DNA of 64,000 nucleotides, taken from positions 1,860,001 to 1,924,000 of the forward strand of contig CM076281.1 of assembly GCA_038380795.1 (NCBI GenBank), written 5' to 3'. The notes beneath the pieces are model-generated. The model saw only the letters and a list, made by a program, of their open reading frames with translations, was not told the origin of the DNA and searched no databases. The position numbers and the translations under genes are program-made. This stretch comes from Pyrocephalus nanus (lineage: Eukaryota; Chordata; Aves; Passeriformes; Tyrannidae). This document shows, in pieces, positions 35,839-46,900 of the stretch; the stretch's first letter is position 1, and each line of letters begins with the position of its first letter.

Positions 35839-37079
35839 CCTGCTGCTGATAGTACAGAGGAGCCCTGTAGTGACACTGGGTTTGCTAAAACTCCATCCTC
35901 AGGCAGTGCTCCGAGGTTACCCCGCTGGCTGTTCTGGCAGTAGTGCCACGAGCCCTTTGCAGAAACTGCTGGACCCACACATCACAGCCCTGCTGTCACC
36001 ACAGGCACCCCCTGAGCACAGAGCCTGCACCCACACAGCCACCAGTGCCCTTGCAAAGCCTGTTCCAGCCCGTTAACAGCTCACCCTTCCCAAACACTGC
36101 ACACAACTCAACACCAACACACGTTCCCCACACAGCACCATCCCCAGCCCGACCCCGTGCCAGGAGGATGCTGGGGCGATGCTCTGCTGTTGGTCCAGCA
36201 GGAGCAGAGCCCTGGGGACGCCCCTGCCCTGGCCCCCTCCCCATTCCCTGCCAGCAGCCGTTGCTTCCCAGCCCGGGCCCCGCTCGATCCGTCAATACCG
36301 GGCGCAGGGGCCGGGGAGGGCACGAACGGCCCCGATCGATCAGCCCTGTGGGTGCTGCACTTGTTGAGCGAGGCTGCGGTGGAAAGAGAAAGAAACCACG
36401 TTTAATACAATCCTCCTCCATCTGAAGCCAACCCCAGAGGTGCAGGAAGGAGCGGGAGGGCAGCAGCATCTCTCACTTGCTGAATAATGGCAGCAAAAGC
36501 CAGCTCTGGGAGCTGGGAAGTGTCCCTGTCACTGCTAATGGCACACCAGCTTTGGTAGCAAAACACACTGGAAAAAGCAGATTAAAGCTCAGCAGGGCTC
36601 AGTGGCACCACCTGGGCTCCCAGCCTTACACCCTGGGGGACAAGGGCTTCACCACACTCCCCCTGCTCAAGAGCAAAAGCTGGGGGTCAACACGTGGCTT
36701 CCCTGGGCAAGTTTGGATGTTGCAACCAACAGCAAGATATACATTCCTGGTACTTTTCATCCCAGGGATCTCAAACCACTTTTACTGAGATCAAGGATTA
36801 ACCCATGCTGCCTCCCTAGGGCACGGAGAAGGACCAGAACCTTCCATTCACAGATGAGGCACCGCTGTGGGTGACACCAGGACAAGCCAGGACACTCTGG
36901 CAGAGCAGAACCTGCTGCTGCTGTGGATGTTCTTTTCCAACTCACTCACTCATGGCCTTGGAGTTCCAGGTTTATATAACCAGACTCAGAAATCTGTGCA
37001 TTGCCCTTACACTCTGATCAAACCTAAATACCTACAATACTTCTGGTAGTAAACAACCTCCAAGACTCATTTCTTAGAG
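35839..37079. other. Intergenic; CpG cluster at about 36270-36385
   Basis: A small CpG-dense patch (CTCGATCCGTCAATACCGGG and following) is the only regulatory-looking item. No exon with a recognisable peptide. Confidence 0.5.
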
Positions 37080-37265
37080 CAGCAGCAGATGGTCAAGAGC
37101 ATTTCCTGAAATGGAATATTATAATGAATTTAGGATCGAAAAAATTTACATAATAATCTGTTTGAGATTATGATAGTGAAGAAACCTACGCAGAAGCTGC
37201 TTCTTTTCAGCTATTTGAATTACAGATCTCCAAGAATTTTAATTAGAAACAAACTTTTTGCTCTT
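37080..37265. promoter_or_regulatory. AT-rich block, weak regulatory candidate
   Basis: Contains ATTATAATGAATTTAGGATC near 37119 and TTTTAATTAGAAACAAAC near 37238. No repeat or exon; weak call. Confidence 0.22.
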
Positions 37266-39587
37266 CCAGGTCCACGGAAGAAATTGAAAAATCAACTACC
37301 CAGCAAGGCTCAAGGCCACCCATCAGGCTCAGTTCAAGTTTACCTCTCACGACCTGGAGGCTGGAGGGGGATGCTCAGGAGCTCAGCTGGGGTTGTGCTG
37401 AGATGAGATTGGCTGATCCTCTCAAGCCCCCATCAAACTGCACAACCAGCACGATCCCACAGCAGCTCAGCCCGGACTGGGGAGCTGTTTTGCTGCCCAG
37501 GGGAGTCAGGAGCTCTTGGACTGGGACAGCCCTTGCCACAGGGGTTCCAGGTCTGTACCCACAGCCAGGCAGGGGAGGGGTGGGACAAGACCATGCCTCC
37601 CAGGGAATTAGCCATGCCCAGATCCCAGTGAAGGAAGCAGGATCCTCTAGATCAGGTCAATGCCCTGGGCACAAACATCCCCAGGAGCCAGGTCCCCCTC
37701 GAGCCTCCCGCTCATTGCCCACCCTGCTCAGGGTATCCACAGTGACACAGACACAAGGGGAGGCTGTGAAGCCCCTTTTGGGGTCATCTCCTCATCATCC
37801 TCATCACTGGAGCTGGCACAGCCCTGGCTAAACCAGCCCTGTGCCAAGGACACCCCTGGGATGGGGCTGAGCTGAACCTGCCATCTCCTCCATCCTCCCA
37901 CACCTGCTGGACCACAGGGAAATTTCCCCTCCCACCCTCGTGCTGGGAGATGCAGAGGGCCTTCCCTTTTAGAAAAGCAAATATTTAGTCTAGATAAAAA
38001 ACCCCGAGAGCGTTTTCCCCAGGTAATACTGGTAACTAAAATAATCACATTCACTTTGCTGGTTTAATTTTATATTTCCATTTCTACCTTATCTTTTTTC
38101 TGCAAGCATCATTAAACCACACCATAACAAAAATACATGAACTGTTATTCTTTCCAGAGAAGCCATAAACCACCTCAAAGCTTTTCAAGTTTATTCTTAT
38201 CTCGTACATCTTCCTCTGGTTCAGGGTTTTTTTTTTTCCCTTCATGCATTTCAGAAAGGTAGTTTTCCCTAATGTTAAGAATAGTTGCATTGAAAATGAG
38301 ATGCTGCCTCTGAAAAGCCCCTCTGGAGGATTAAATAAGTAAAATATAGCCAGAAAATAAACTGGAACCTCATTAAAATAATTTTGCAAGGAGAAATCCT
38401 ACTTTACAATAGGTTTTCAATATCACTTAGAAAATTCTCAGAGTCATATATATATGTTCTTAATTCAGGACCTTCCATTAAAAAAGACATTACAGAGCGA
38501 AGTGAAGGGCCATTTAGTACCCTTGTTTATATAAAAATGCATATTAGGCACAGATGCAATCTCCAGCAGAAGACTTGGGATACAGCTGGAATAAGCTGTG
38601 CTTTGCTGGAAGGTGCTAATGAGGGCTGGCAAAGATGCCAGGGAATGCCAACCACTCTTGCATCCCCCTTATTTTTAACTATTCCCCACCTCCTGACCCC
38701 CCTGTGGAGCCACTGGGGAGGGAGGTGGCAGTGGGGGGTTGCTGATGGGCTGAGCCATCCCCTCTCCTGCTCCCAGGGCAGTCTGGGGGCTTGGATGTGC
38801 CCACGACACCTCCCACCTTCTATGCAAACCTTTCCAAGGCAGCTGGAACAATGCTAAAAAAAAAAAAAAAAAGAGGTTTATACCCGAGGTCAGGCCCTGC
38901 AGCTTCCATCCTGTGCAAGGTGGAGCCGGAGATGGATCCACAGGATGAGCAGGATGGGATGTTCAGAGCTTCCAAGAAAACAGCTGAGCTGCCACTTCCC
39001 AGGTGCAGGGCACACACTCTGCTGAGGCTGCAGCTTCTAAAACAGGGCCAGATTAAAAAAAAAAAAAAAAAATAAAACCAAAAGATTTAAAATTGGCAGG
39101 TTGAACTTTGCATCAATTCACAGTGCTCGGCTACAGTTTTCAAGTGTATAAAACTATTGATCAGAAGCAAGGCAATTACTGCTGCCCGTGTTTCCAGCCA
39201 CTTGGAGGCCAAAAGGAGTCATCACCGACCCACCCACACAGTTCCCATTCCCTCCTTCTGGGGGAAAAGCTCATGAGGAGGCTCCTCTGAGTCAGGCCAT
39301 GCACACCCCCGAGGCTGGAGTCTTCCAAACCAGTCATGGTTAAATCGTGGAAATTGCCAAGCTGAGAACAGATTTGGACATCCTACTTAACTGGAAGCTA
39401 AAATACAGGTGACCTGTGCATGTACCCCTGGTGTACTCACAAATAATTCATCTCCAAAGGCTTCAAAAAGCATCCTCGGAGTAATTACTATTCCCTGTCC
39501 TTTGGAAGCATGAGAACTCCTTCAGGTACCCCTCCACACCTCCATCATTTTGAGCTGGGCCTTGAAACAGCTGTAATAATGAGAGTA
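37266..39587. other. Intergenic; A17 at 38856-38872 and A18 at 39055-39072
   Basis: GC-richer to about 38000, AT-rich from 38000 to 38560, then mixed. The two A-runs lie 180 bp apart in the same orientation; the sequence before them matches no repeat I know. No gene. Confidence 0.5.
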
Positions 39588-39640
39588 TTATTAGATTATT
39601 ATTATTTCTAATCTATATATATTAGATTATTAATAGCTGT
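39588..39640. repeat. AT-rich imperfect hairpin
   Basis: TAATCTA and TAGATTA are seven-base inverted arms around TATATAT near 39611-39631, with neighbouring ATTATT and AGATTATT copies. It sits exactly at the 5' boundary of a CR1 copy. Confidence 0.65.
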
Positions 39641-39870
39641 AATTTAGGTGAGATATTAGGAAGAAATTCTCTCCTGTGAGGGTGGGCAGGCCCTGGCACA
39701 GGTTGCCCAGAGAAGCTGTGGCTGCCCCATCCCTGGAGGTGTCCAAGGCCAGGCTGGGCAGGGCTTGGAGCCACCTGGGCTGGTAGAAAGTGACCCTGCC
39801 CAGGGCAGGGGGTGGGACTGGCTGAGCTTTAAGGTCCCTTCCAACCCAAACCAGTCTGTGTTTCTGTGAA
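39641..39870 (+). mobile_element. CR1 LINE 3' end
   Basis: Plus orientation: AGATATTAGGAAGAAATTCT, CCTGGCACAGGTTGCCCAGA, GAAGCTGTGGCTGCCCCATC and the terminal AGGTCCCTTCCAACCCAAAC words, ending CTGTGTTTCTGTGAA. 5'-truncated, about 230 bp. Confidence 0.93.
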
Positions 39871-40064
39871 TAACCCTGAGACTGAGGCTCAAGGCAGGTC
39901 AAAGCACAACAACCCCTCCAGCTCCCAGGCAGATCCCTCCAGCCCTGGGAAGACCCTGGTGCCAAACCTGAGCCCCGTGGGTGCCACACACGGCTCAGCC
40001 TCTGCAGAGACCCCTCTGCAGGGACCAACACCGAGCATGCAGCAAGTTTTGTAGAGAATAAATA

Positions 40065-40450
40065 TCACACTTCAATTTCATGGTAACTTAGGAGGGTTTA
40101 CTGGCAAATACCATGGCTTTTACATGGTTCTACCAATTACCGAGCAATTACACGTAACCCAGATCTGGAGGACACATGGCAGCCACCTAATGCATTCCTC
40201 TCTCCTGGAAAAGAAAAAAGGCAGTTAATAGAAAACACTCTTTTTTTTTTTTATAATTATAAACCCTTCCCCAATATTCCTGTGTGACATTATTAAAACC
40301 CCACGTCGATATGAAACCCAAAGCAACGACTGCCATCCCATTAACGCATCAGTCGATGAAAAAATTTACTTGGAACTGCACCATATGTCGCTCCCCACAA
40401 AGTTTTATTATTCAGATTCGTCAGTTTGTACCTCAACCCCCCCACCCTGT
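40065..40450. promoter_or_regulatory. Candidate regulatory block
   Basis: Includes CCAATTACCGAGCAATTACA near 40132, a T-run near 40241-40251 followed by ATAATTATAAAC, and ACGCATCAGTCGATG near 40343. Unique and non-coding. The regulatory call is inferred from texture. Confidence 0.28.
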
Positions 40451-40735
40451 GCAATTAAATCCTGTTTAGCAGCACTGACCTTCCGATTTGAGCTCGTCAT
40501 TCCTGCAGCTGGTTTGGAGTTCTGACAGAATTATTTAAATAAAGGAAACAAAATGTCTGTGAATTAACAGTGGGGTAACAGGGAGGGCTCCGTGGGGAAA
40601 GCCCTCCCAGCACCACAGCTCCTGTGCTGGAAGAGGGAGAGGGGGAAGAAAAAATTAAGGGGGAAAAAAAAACCCTAACAAACCAAACCCAAAACAAAGA
40701 GTGCCAGCACATTTTAACGTGTTGCAGCATATTTG

Positions 40736-40860
40736 TAAACATCGTTAATCACGGATTAGCAGATGGTAATGTTTAATTGCACCTGTGGAAGTAACAAGAC
40801 CTCAAGGTTGATTACATTTACAAACCTGGATCGGGGCTGCGGCGCGGCGGAGGATTCCAG
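40736..40860. promoter_or_regulatory. Candidate enhancer: OTX, E-box and TAAT words
   Basis: Within 120 bp: GTTAATC, GGATTA (40753-40758), CAGATG (40760-40765), GGTAATG, TTTAATTG, CACCTG (40780-40785) and GTTGATTAC, then a CpG-rich end. The spacing is compact and no repeat explains it. Confidence 0.35.
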
Positions 40861-40916
40861 AGGTGCCCCGTGGGCAGCGTTCCCAGCTCCTGCCCCCTGC
40901 CCACAGCACCCCACAC

Positions 40917-40986
40917 TGCTCCCTCCAGCTGTGCCACCCCTGCTCCCTCCAGCTGTGCCACCCCTGCTCCCTCCAGCTGTGCCACC
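40917..40986. repeat. 24-bp tandem repeat, about 2.9 copies
   Basis: Units start at 40917, 40941 and 40965 and are identical where they overlap, each carrying TGCTCCCTCCAGCTGTGCCA. Perfect identity indicates a recent expansion. Confidence 0.93.
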
Positions 40987-41279
40987 AGCTCCAGTTTGGC
41001 CACAGAAAAGGTGTCCCCTGTCCCAGGGCCCTTCCAGCCTCCCAGACCTCTCCAGGCCCCAGGGATGGATCTGATGGGATGGGATTTTTTAGCTGTGTTG
41101 ACAACGTGAGCACTGAAGCAGAATGTGGGGCAGGAGCTGAGCTGTTGGCACAGCCAGAGCTGCCCAGGGCCAGCCTGGGGAGATGAGAACATTTGTGTTC
41201 CCCCTGGACCGAGGATAAAGCGGTGACGGCGCCCAACTCATCTTCTGAACCAAGGAGGACAAATATTTTGCCACTGTGC

Positions 41280-41710
41280 TTAGAGACACTTTGATTATAG
41301 AGAAATCATTCTGGAAGGGCAATTAGTAAATTTTAAAATCAATTTGGTAAATAAGCCTCTGAAAGGAATCCATGACAAGCATCGGGGAGGGAAGAATTGA
41401 CTTTCAAATTACACACACACACACTTTATTCATATCTAAATATCAAAGGGGCTCTATGTACAAACAGAAATAATCAGGAAACACGTTTTGATCTTGCTGA
41501 TGTACACAAAAAAAGACAATTAATGTCCTCCTTTATGATATAAAGCTGGGAGTTTTTTACAGTTACATTACAGGGACGATTATAGTCAAGCTTAGGGCTA
41601 AAAATAATGAAAGACTATAAAAACTACATTTTAACATTTAAAAATATCCAGGAAATTAACTGGAGAGGCAGGCAATGATCCAATTAATGGATTGCATTTA
41701 TTAGATCAGG
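41280..41710. promoter_or_regulatory. AT-rich regulatory candidate
   Basis: Contains GGGCAATTAGTAAATTTT near 41319, an AC run at about 41412-41424, GACAATTAATGTCC near 41515 and CAATTAATGGATTGCATTTA near 41681. Non-coding, and repeat-free apart from the AC run. Confidence 0.3.
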
Positions 41711-42934
41711 GGCAAGTCACACAGCACCAAGCTCCAGCTCCAGAGGTGGGAGAGTGCAGAGGTCCCCGTGCTCCTCACGGCTCTCAGGATGGGGCTGGGC
41801 CAGAAGGACACGACAGGTACACCCAAAAATCGGTGGAGGTGGATCCCAGTGGAAGAAAGTGAGGCTAAAACTTGCCACTGAGGGAAATGGGATAAATGTG
41901 AACAGCCCAGCTGTCCAGAGTGGGATTCACTGCACCCAGAAGAGCCCTGTCTGTGCTGCAGCTCTCAAGCAGAAAACTCAAGGCTGCAGCCCCAGAACGT
42001 GCTCAGATTCCTGCCTCTGAAAACTCAACTCCCAGTAAGCCTTGTCTGGTGCTCCAGTGCCAAACCAAGGTGCTCTGTGGATACAGGACTGGGAAATCTG
42101 CAAGGCAGGAGTGATGGACAGGCAGGAATTTCAGTGTACCCCTCGCTCTGCTGGCAGAGCTGCTGCAGGCACTGAGGTTTCAAAGGTTTTTGGGAGCCTT
42201 CCAGAGGTAAAGGAGCTGTTCCATGGTTGCTCACCTGCCTCCTTGTTGAGGGGCTGAGCACAGACTGACAGCACTCAGCTTTCCCAACCACACAAAGCCA
42301 TGAAGTGCCTCCTCTGTCACAGTACTGCTCAAATTAATTAAAAAAAAAAAGGCAATAAAAAGGGAGAAATAGCAGTGAGACGGGAAATAAATATACTTAC
42401 CTATGGGTCAAGAATAAAGAAGCAGCTTTACCCTGATCCCTGCTGCTCCAGAGGAAGGATTCAAGTGCTGAATCTTCGAATCTTTCCTCTGAAAAAGGAG
42501 CAAATCTGAGCCACGGGCACCCTCTGCTGGGGCAGCCACGGCTGGCAAGCAGCACCATGGGGCTGAGAAAAAAAGGGCACACTCAGCCCCCAAAATTCAT
42601 CAGCTGTCACCCCACACTGTACCAGTTCATTTTCAGATTCGGGCATGACAGCATTGTTTCGGAGTGATTTGGGGTTTGTCCTGTGTGGGCACAGCTCAGC
42701 ATACCTGTCACACACCAGGCATTCTCTCCATCACAGCCACAGCAGTGAGACCTGGACACCTTTCAAGAGCTCCTGGTCCTGTCCTGTGCCCCATCCCAGG
42801 CACTTGGGGTGTCCCCAGTGCCACAGCACCCACCAGCCAGACCCTCCCAGGGAAAAACCTCCACGTCCACAGACCAGTTTACAGACATCACTTAGCTCAA
42901 AGTCCTAATTAGTCACTCAGAGTGATTTACTCGT
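41711..42934. other. Intergenic, nothing recognised
   Basis: Mixed sequence with an A-run near 42340-42350. Open frames under 90 codons have no domains. Confidence 0.5.
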
Positions 42935-43130
42935 TCATTTGGAAGTGGGGGAGGGGGCAGACTAAGCAGAATTGTTTGAAATTATCCCTAAAGGGCACAG
43001 TAAATTAAGTGTTAATGAGGAATCCTATGCAAAGGGCCACAGTAGCTAAATAAAATAATTAAGGTGCTAAGTGATAACATTCTTTTGGTTCTCAATAATT
43101 TAGCCAGTCTGGTTTTCATCCAGGATATTT
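42935..43130. promoter_or_regulatory. AT-rich regulatory candidate downstream of MRM1
   Basis: Contains AAATTAAGTGTTAATGAGG near 43001 and AAATAAAATAATTAAGG near 43048. Unique and non-coding; weak call. Confidence 0.25.
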
Positions 43131-43327
43131 GCAAATGAAGCCACCCCAATGCCATCAGCAGGATGCTGGTGCAGCTCAGTATCCAGTAGAATCAGGCCCA
43201 CCACAGAAAGGAAACCTTCCTGGAAAAAGATCCCTGATCCCACCTGAAGGAAGTGCTCTGCTAATCACACTGGATTTATATGACACAGAATGCATTGATT
43301 CGAGTCTACACCAAACTTCACAGGAGC

Positions 43328-43333
43328 TTTATT
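43328..43333 (-). terminator. MRM1 poly(A) signal AATAAA
   Basis: Canonical AATAAA on the minus strand, about 550 bp past the MRM1 stop codon, followed by a GT-rich stretch (GTTTGGTGT). The cleavage site would be near 43310. No other AATAAA lies between it and the stop codon. Confidence 0.6.
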
Positions 43334-43885
43334 TCCACGGGCTGTGTGTTTTCCCCCCAGTTTTCCAGCAGCTCATTCCATCCCTCAGCAGGGCTGCACA
43401 GCTGCTTCACAACCAAGCACAGAGAAAGCATCTCCTCACAAGAAAGTCCCTACTGAGGGTTCCAAAGCCCAGCTGGGCTGTCAGCAGCTCCCTCTCACTG
43501 CTCAGGGTGGGCTCATGGCTGGTCTCAGTGGCAGCACCAGCCGAGCACTTTCCCCTGCAGCCCAAATTCTCTCCACAGCTCAGGTGATGCCCAGTGTCCC
43601 TTGTCCAACAAGCAGGAAGCTCACAGCCATCCCCTGCCAAAAACTGAAGGATACAGCCGGCTGCTTTCAGGCCTGGCTTGGTCTCCCTTCCCTGGAGCTG
43701 CTCCTCCCAGGTGCTACCCAGGACAGGAGGTGTCTGCCCTGGGCACTGAGCCAGCGATCTGGTGGCATCCTCTACAGCCAAGATGCAGCTCAGGTCAGGC
43801 CTGTGACCTGCAGAGATGGTGAACTGTCTGGGAACAGCTTTTTCCATCTCCACACCGAGCAGAGCCAGGGAATGCTCTCATGATT

Positions 43886-43935
43886 TCAATCTCCATGCCT
43901 CCGTTTCTGGCTGCAGATGGAGTGCAGGAGGATAC
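43886..43935 (-). CDS. MRM1: MRM1 coding exon 5 with stop
   Basis: 50 bp after TTCCCACAG. Completes Gly365, then [15 protein letters not shown] and TGA at 43886-43888. Intron 4 is only 157 bp and contains a long homopolymer run. Confidence 0.93.
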
Positions 43936-46900
43936 CTGTGGGAAAGTAAAAAATAAATAAATATTGTCAGCTGCCTTTTTTTTTTTTTTTTTTTTTTTAA
44001 ACCACAAGAAAATCGTTCTGTGGGCCTGGATGTTTGATTTTTAAGCACAGAAGTCTGAAGTTCAATGCCTTTGTGCTCAGAACTGCTCTTACCGGTGGCA
44101 ACGGAGACGTTGAGTGAGTCAATGCCGGGGTGCAGGGCTCTGCCAGGGGGGATGGCCAGCATCCTGTGGCACAGGAGCTGTGTCTCCAGGGAAAGGCCCT
44201 CCCCTTCACTACCTGCAGGAGAAAGACACTGCTCACAGCTGCTGCCACATCCCTGTCCCCCCTCCTCAGTCCAGTCCTTGCTAATGTTCTGTCACACCTA
44301 CACCCTCACCTTCAGCTCGCCAGGAACCTCAGCAGCTCCCACACAACAGCCAAGAGCTACCAGGGCTGAGAAAGGCACCTTCCTACCTTCCCTCCCTGCA
44401 TCTGTTCTCCACTAGCAGGTGTTTTTGAGGAATGCTGTGCACCTGCACACAGCACAGAGCCCTGTCCAAGCACAGAGAGCCCCTGCACAAGCTGTGCCAG
44501 CACAGAGCTGCCCATGCCCACGGGCTGCTGGCACTGGGACAAGGCAGGCAAGAGGCCACAGAACTGCTCTGGGCCAGCAAATCCCACATCCCTATTGCTG
44601 GTGACGGGCTCAGCCTTCCCAGCACACACAACCACCGGCGGGGTGCAACTTGTGCATGCAGACAGTTTAACCAGAGGCTTCAATTGATTAGTTGTTAAAC
44701 CATCCAACAGCCCTGATATGTTTGGGCTGATACACTGGTGAAACAGAGTTGAAATCTATCCCAGGTCATTAGTAGTTGTTTGACTCACACTGTCACAAAG
44801 GGAAATGGAAAGGGAGAGGCTTTAAACAATCCTGTGCGCAGACAAGTGAAAATGCAGAGGGCCAGGGACCTCCCAGCCCGCTTGGCTCCCCAAAGAATTC
44901 TTCCACATTCATTATTTAGAGCTGCACAGACAGTTACACAGATGCAGGAATAGCCAGCTCGCTCCAGAGACCTCTGGCAAAGCAGGCTCAGCGTGGGGGA
45001 GCCAAACATTCCCCTCCAACAGCCATAGCCTGACCTGGCTGAACCCCAGACAGGGTGACAGCAGGAATCAGAGCCAGGCCCCCCACGGCCCAACCTGCCT
45101 CTTCATCACTACCCCGTGGCTCTCCAGGGATGCTTGAAAAAAAACCCCAAAAATAGCATCCTACTTTTTCCTGATTGAACATAGAAAAGTTTTACAACTT
45201 ACAGTCATATTTGCCTCCTGAGCCTCTCAAACCACACTCTCTTGGGACTCTCCAACTGGGACAGCAGCAATTGCCAGAGGTGCAGTGGCTCCTGGAGCAA
45301 TCCCCTCCTGTCCCTGATAAGGGTCTTACGATTCCTAATAAAGGTACCAATTTTGCTTCCAGCTTTTACAAAGCTTTTTATGGATCTAGCTGTTTAAAAT
45401 AATTAGGAACCATAAATTCAGGGCAAAAAGGCTTGCATAGGGAGTATTGACTGAACCAGATTAAATCCTGGTTTATACTGGTGAACAAAACACTTCCCAC
45501 TACAGATCTTTAACTTCCATCTCTTAGCTTTGTTCCTCACTGAAAGGCTTCAGTGTTAGAGCTTGGTGAAATGATAAAACAGGTTTCCTGCCCCACTTTA
45601 CAATCAACACCATTAACAACTGCAGTTCCCCAGTGCAGGAAGTTCCAACCCAGGCAGCAGGAGCAGAGAAACACATGAAATGAGCATCTCCACAAAACCA
45701 CCGACCCCGTGAGCAGCCTTAAACCCCGAGCCACAGCCTGCAGGTCTGAGAGCAACAAATCACCCAGACACTCTTCTCACTCAGCCATCCAAGTGCTCCC
45801 CATCTGTTCCTGCCCACACCAGGCTCCCAGTCCTGAGGGCAGCCAGCCTGGCTGTCACCTCCAGCAGTGACTCCAGCGCACACAACATTAAGCTGGAGTG
45901 TCCAAATCACTCTCTGCCGAGCCAGCCAGGACGCCAGGAGGGTGAACTGGGAGTCTGCAAGCACTTAACTTACAAGACAATCTGTGTGGTGCCAGGAAGC
46001 TCACTCCCAGGCTGAATTATCTCCACCGCTCCCTGCAGCTGCAGGAACGCTACATATTCAGATCTAGGACGTTTCTCCCTCAACAACCTCAGCACCAGAT
46101 GACTGTAATGTTCAATTTTCTTTCCAGAGAAGAGTTAGTGCTCAGCAGAGAGTTGAAATCATTACTGCTGCAAGGTCCGGGAGCTCTCCTCATGCATCTA
46201 CCAATCAGCCTCCAATCTCCCCTGACAAAAGGATATTTGGACTTTTTTTCCTGGAGAAATCTCTCATAACTCAAGGTAACGACACCACTGCCACTCTCAC
46301 CCCCTGCCTTTCTGCGGGTGTTGGGATGCATTTCTTTGTGGCCCATCAGCAGCGCTGCCAGCCTGCCTGCTCCCTTTGTGACACAGCTCCACACGTCTTG
46401 TAGAGGTGCCAGATTTGTGGTGCTGCCTCGTCAGGACTTCCAGGGGCTCAATAAACATTTTAATTACAGGAATGTCCTCCGAGCCGAGATAACCACGCCA
46501 CGGGGCGGGATTGCAGCCCCTCCACGGCTCGTGGCCAGCACGGCTTCCAGGTGTGGAAGCTCAGAGCAGCCCCTGTGCCTGCAGCAGCACTTTTGGGGGA
46601 GATTCTGTCTCTGACTGCCACAAAAGCCATTCCTGCCCTTCCTTTCAGCTTCTGGGAGGCTGCACAACCCCAAACTCTGCCCACAGAAGCAGCATCCTTT
46701 GCCAGTACCCTCTGCACTGAGGGAGCAGAAGCCCTGTGGGAATTACCCTGGTCAGGGGCTGAGGGAAGTGGCACCCAACAGGGAGAGGTTACACCTGCTC
46801 CTGCAGCCAGCACCTCCTGCCTCCTCCTGGCTGTACAAAAACAGCCACTGACTGCTCCCTGTGATGGTCCCTGTGCCCCAAATCCCAACCTTGCATTCAG

